Source of the DNA: UBA4951 sp963616935
Lineage (GTDB): Bacteria > Bacillota_I > Bacilli_A > RFN20 > CAG-826
Direction: 5' to 3'
Length of the DNA: 64,000 nt
Assembly: GCA_963616935.1 (NCBI GenBank)
Contig: CAVEMS010000004.1
Span: 1 to 64,000, forward strand
Below, piece by piece: positions 61,701 to 64,000 of the stretch. The position numbers were made by a program, and so were the translations under genes. The notes beneath the pieces are model-generated. The model ran no database searches, was not told where the DNA came from, and saw only the letters and a list, made by a program, of their open reading frames with translations. Position 1 is the first letter of the stretch. Every line of letters starts with the position of its first letter.

Positions 61701-61900
61701 TTAATATCCTTCTTTCTTGGTGCGGCTTCCATTCCGAACATGCTAAGCGCCACATTGACTTTATCCATTCTGACGGTTGCCTTCCCTTGCTCTAGATCTC
61801 GCACAAAACGAAGTCCCAAACCAGAACGCATAGCAAACTCTTCCTGAGTAAGGCCTAATTCTCTGCGACTTTTCTTCACGAATTCGGCTATAGGATTCAT
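61697..61900 (-). CDS. hipB: HipB-type HTH regulator
   Basis: The ATG at 61900 lies eight bases after GGTGG in GGAGGTGG and gives 67 residues. It is a XRE/Cro helix-turn-helix protein (RRELGLTQEEFAMRSGLG and RFVRDLEQGK at about residues 12-39), matching HipB. It would bind the three palindromes upstream and repress the operon, and it may add to HipS-HipT complex formation. It overlaps hipS by 4 bp. Confidence 0.88.
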   Translation of the reverse strand: MNPIAEFVKKSRRELGLTQEEFAMRSGLGLRFVRDLEQGKATVRMDKVNVALSMFGMEAAPRKKDIK

Positions 61901-61926
61901 AACAAAGACCACCTCCAAACAAATAA

Positions 61927-62026
61927 TATACCCAACAAGGTATAATTTACATTATTAATATAATAGATATACCCTATAAGGTATAAATTATAAATACAAC
62001 AAATAAATTACACCCTTTAGGGTATA
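61927..62026. promoter_or_regulatory. Three phased HipB operators
   Basis: Palindromes TATACCCaacaaGGTATA (61927-61944), TATACCCtataaGGTATA (61968-61985) and TACACCCtttaGGGTATA (62009-62026) start exactly 41 bases apart, so they face the same side of the helix. They lie directly upstream of hipB and are the likely binding sites of its product. Confidence 0.8.
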
Positions 62027-62030
62027 TACA

Positions 62031-62062
62031 AAAAAACGCTCTCCAAGGATTGGAAAGCGTTT
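62031..62062 (-). terminator. Terminator after the zinc-ribbon gene
   Basis: On the minus strand AACGCTTTCCAA pairs with TTGGAGAGCGTT, followed by TTTTTG. Confidence 0.75.
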
Positions 62063-62079
62063 CGAAAAAAAGATATATC

Positions 62080-62460
62080 TTACGCGGCGGCAGCGGCTAC
62101 TACGCCAAAGAGAATAAGGAGCTTTATCACGCCGATGATAAGATCGATGGAGCTAAAGACGATCGCAGTGATGCTAACGCCTTTATGAGTGGCGAAGACG
62201 CAAGACACGATCGAACCTATTAACGATAAGCCGCCAATAATCAGCAACGGATACAGCAACACGTATCCAATAAGCGGAATTAACGACAGCAAACCAAGCA
62301 ACAAACCTATGATCGAGAAAACCAAAGAGATAATCCCAATGACTTTGGCCCAAGTCCTTTCGCTCGGAGCCTCCGATTTAGAAGCGAAAACGTGGCCGCA
62401 CTTGGGGCACGTCTTGGCGTTATCGGCCACTTCCGCCCCACAAGAATTACAAAATTTCAT
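62080..62460 (-). CDS. Zinc-ribbon membrane protein
   Basis: A 126-residue protein with an N-terminal zinc ribbon, CNSCG...CPKCG (about residues 4-22), and then three hydrophobic helices (about 38-60, 62-85 and 92-122). This resembles the zinc-ribbon plus DUF4190-type membrane proteins that are common in Firmicutes. GGAGGA precedes the ATG. The function is unknown. Confidence 0.7.
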   Translation of the reverse strand: MKFCNSCGAEVADNAKTCPKCGHVFASKSEAPSERTWAKVIGIISLVFSIIGLLLGLLSLIPLIGYVLLYPLLIIGGLSLIGSIVSCVFATHKGVSITAIVFSSIDLIIGVIKLLILFGVVAAAAA

Positions 62461-62665
62461 ATGTGTCCTCCAGAATTTTGTTGCTTTTATGATAATCCCC
62501 CCATTAAGTCAAGACTTTTCGTTATGAGCCGAATCTTGGGATATTTTCGGTTTATTTTTTTCATTGCAACGAAAAATTTACAGAAAGAGGCGCGTGAGTT
62601 TACGAAAAATGCGATTTCAGGAGCATATGAAAACGAATTTCACCACAAAAAACGAGGCGAAATTC

Positions 62666-63325
62666 TCAATAATCGCTCTTTAGGCGCAAAACGCTAAAAA
62701 AGCAAACGATCGACATGAGCATCATTGAAATCGGTTCTAGTAAAGAAAAGAAGATATCCATCGAAGCCATCGTGACATAATAAAAATAAGCGTAGTGAAA
62801 AACGATCAGCCCATTGCTTAGTATCACGAATATCATGAATAAAAGCGCCCATAGCCGCACCATCTCATATTTAGCATAACGAGAAGTAAGATATTGCCTC
62901 GTCCTGATGTAGCAAAATATTCCTGCGACAAGCGCCATTATGGAGCCTATCAAGAGAACGACGGAAACGACAATCGACACGGGATCCCCACTTGAGGAAA
63001 CCGCAATCACATCGACGAACATGTTTATGGCGGCATATCCGAAATCCCATAAGACATAGATTATGAAAAGGAGCATGCCTCGATATGCGGTGCTCGTTCC
63101 GTTGAGGTTGCCATAGAACAAATACCCATATGCCAAGGCGAGCAACAAGAAGTTGATGAGCTCCGAAACGGCGTTATTAACCGAAATGTTCTCGGCATTA
63201 GAATATTGCATCACATCGACGATGAAAGAAGCGATAAGAAAGGCCAAGCCAACGCAAGAAAGAACGATGGCCACGTATTTTTTGTAATTATTGAGGAAAC
63301 GCTGCTTCCAAACCGAATGTTTCAT
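62666..63325 (-). CDS. Hypothetical multi-spanning membrane protein
   Basis: A 219-residue protein with about six hydrophobic helices and short loops. The N terminus is MKHSVWKQRFLNNYKKYVAI-like and basic. No family was recognised. No ribosome binding site is visible; TATCTT lies eight bases before the ATG. It follows the AMMECR1 gene by 38 bases and may share its transcript. Confidence 0.6.
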   Translation of the reverse strand: MKHSVWKQRFLNNYKKYVAIVLSCVGLAFLIASFIVDVMQYSNAENISVNNAVSELINFLLLALAYGYLFYGNLNGTSTAYRGMLLFIIYVLWDFGYAAINMFVDVIAVSSSGDPVSIVVSVVLLIGSIMALVAGIFCYIRTRQYLTSRYAKYEMVRLWALLFMIFVILSNGLIVFHYAYFYYVTMASMDIFFSLLEPISMMLMSIVCFFSVLRLKSDY

Positions 63326-63363
63326 ACCAAAAGAAGATACCGCAAAAGAAAAGGAAATAAAAT

Positions 63364-64000
63364 CTATTTGTGCCTCGTCGAAGAGAAGCGATACAAAGCG
63401 ACGTCTTCTTTCTCCGGAATGCCTGCTTTATACATCGCGGTGAGGACTTGCTCCTCTGGCGTTTTTATCCCTGGCATATCAGGCAACAACGCGCCTCTCT
63501 TCTCGCCATATTCCACCACCACGCCATAGACCTTCGGATCCAAATCGGTCACTGATAGAATTGGAATCGGAGAAGAAAGAACGTCAACTGCAATGCTTAG
63601 CAAAGGGAGCTCTTCTTTTCTCACTTTCGGGAAGCGAGAGTCAAGAGAGGCGCTTGCCACCGCCGAAGCGATGATCTCGCTTCCGAGGTTCTTCCTCATC
63701 GGTCTAATCGACCCCATGCAACCGCGTATCTCGCCATCCTTATGGATCGTCACGAAAACCCCAGCCTTTTTGGTGAAGAACGCCTTAGGCCAATCCTCAT
63801 CCAAAGTCGGCATTTTCCCCGTCGTCACATAACGTTCTATCGCCGTTCGTGCGAGTTTTGCATAGATATCGGAATTTTCTATCTCTTTTTTGACTAAAAA
63901 ACTTTGCTTGGAACGATATAACTCCAAATAGGCACGTGAAGGATCTTCGCCTTTGACGTCGTATTCCAATGCGCCATAGCCGATCCCGGCGGAATCTTCA
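63364..64000 (-). CDS. LigB-AMMECR1 fusion, AmmeMemoRadiSam protein A type (partial)
   Basis: The frame is open to the window edge, so the 5' end is missing. The first residues (GIGYGALEYD) resemble the end of an extradiol dioxygenase/LigB domain. An AMMECR1 domain follows over about 180 residues, with GEIRGCMGSIRP as the family signature, VASASLDSRFP and VYGVVVEYGEKRGALLPD. In many Firmicutes these two domains are fused and work with a radical-SAM partner in the AmmeMemoRadiSam system, whose substrate is unknown. The internal TTG at 63969 is not a convincing start. Confidence 0.85.
   Translation of the reverse strand, partial: EDSAGIGYGALEYDVKGEDPSRAYLELYRSKQSFLVKKEIENSDIYAKLARTAIERYVTTGKMPTLDEDWPKAFFTKKAGVFVTIHKDGEIRGCMGSIRPMRKNLGSEIIASAVASASLDSRFPKVRKEELPLLSIAVDVLSSPIPILSVTDLDPKVYGVVVEYGEKRGALLPDMPGIKTPEEQVLTAMYKAGIPEKEDVALYRFSSTRHK

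Noticed and set aside
61927..62026. Three TATACCC/GGTATA palindromes as a CRISPR array
   Set aside because: The repeated part is an 18-bp palindrome with AT-rich gaps and sits directly upstream of an HTH gene; operators are the better reading.

Overview
The window reads as a chromosomal segment of an uncultured, probably host-associated member of the Bacilli near the Mollicutes border (Erysipelotrichales/RFN20/RF39/Acholeplasma-like). Supporting signs are Bacilli-type gene families, no outer-membrane genes, lipoproteins with an LSSC/LASC lipobox, a dedicated SipW-type signal peptidase and dense operons joined by 4-bp ATGA overlaps. TGA is a stop and TGG encodes Trp, so this is code 11, not the Mycoplasma code. 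The placement is inference; no rRNA is present.

Layout: 1-400 holds tRNA-Glu(TTC) and tRNA-Asn(GTT). 590-823 is acpP. 880-5759 is an eight-gene minus-strand Tad-like operon (secretion ATPase, two TadB/TadC-like membrane proteins, pseudopilin-like proteins and a 59-residue pilin candidate). 5893-7137 is the first of several AAA/DUF4143 ATPases. 7553-22603 is mostly housekeeping and surface genes: guanylate kinase, a 4-TM protein with seven acidic repeats, pyrG, a MalY-like aminotransferase, a DUF3737 protein, uppP, a flavin reductase, an SDR, a large lipoprotein, a ClC channel, an M18 aminopeptidase and an esterase. 22783-29555 has tRNA-Glu(CTC), a DUF4143 ATPase, gltX, tRNA-Gly(GCC), a NERD-like protein, deoD, an SPFH-like protein, a CdaA-type diadenylate cyclase and tRNA-Gly(CCC).

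29711-33086 is a PLD/helicase/DUF3427 protein with a NUDIX partner. 33199-36331 has small regulatory or hypothetical genes, a third DUF4143 ATPase and tRNA-Thr(GGT). 36707-44435 is one minus-strand transcript, cls - iron ADH - galM - galT - galK - rimO, which carries Leloir galactose use without galE. 45240-46355 is a lipoprotein. 46523-51736 is a SipW/TasA-like surface-protein operon: an abundant-looking small substrate, a strong intercistronic hairpin, a signal peptidase with a long C-terminal tail and two further substrates, all with a lineage-specific WYFGE/FYFGD signal motif. 52384-53965 has tRNA-Val(GAC) and malQ. 55233-56892 has a 41-bp tandem repeat in front of a twice-frameshifted DUF4143 ATPase and the tail of another.

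57080-60135 has tRNA-Thr(CGT) and a P-type ATPase under a yybP-ykoY (Mn2+) riboswitch, which points to Mn2+ export. 60421-61900 is a HipBST toxin-antitoxin operon preceded by three palindromic operators exactly 41 bp apart. The right end has a zinc-ribbon membrane protein, another membrane protein and a LigB-AMMECR1 fusion cut by the window edge.

The most interesting parts are the SipW/TasA-like operon, the minimal Tad-like operon, HipBST with its phased operators, the DUF4143 expansion with private upstream repeats, and a set of apparently leaderless genes that often carry a TGC-extended -10 element.
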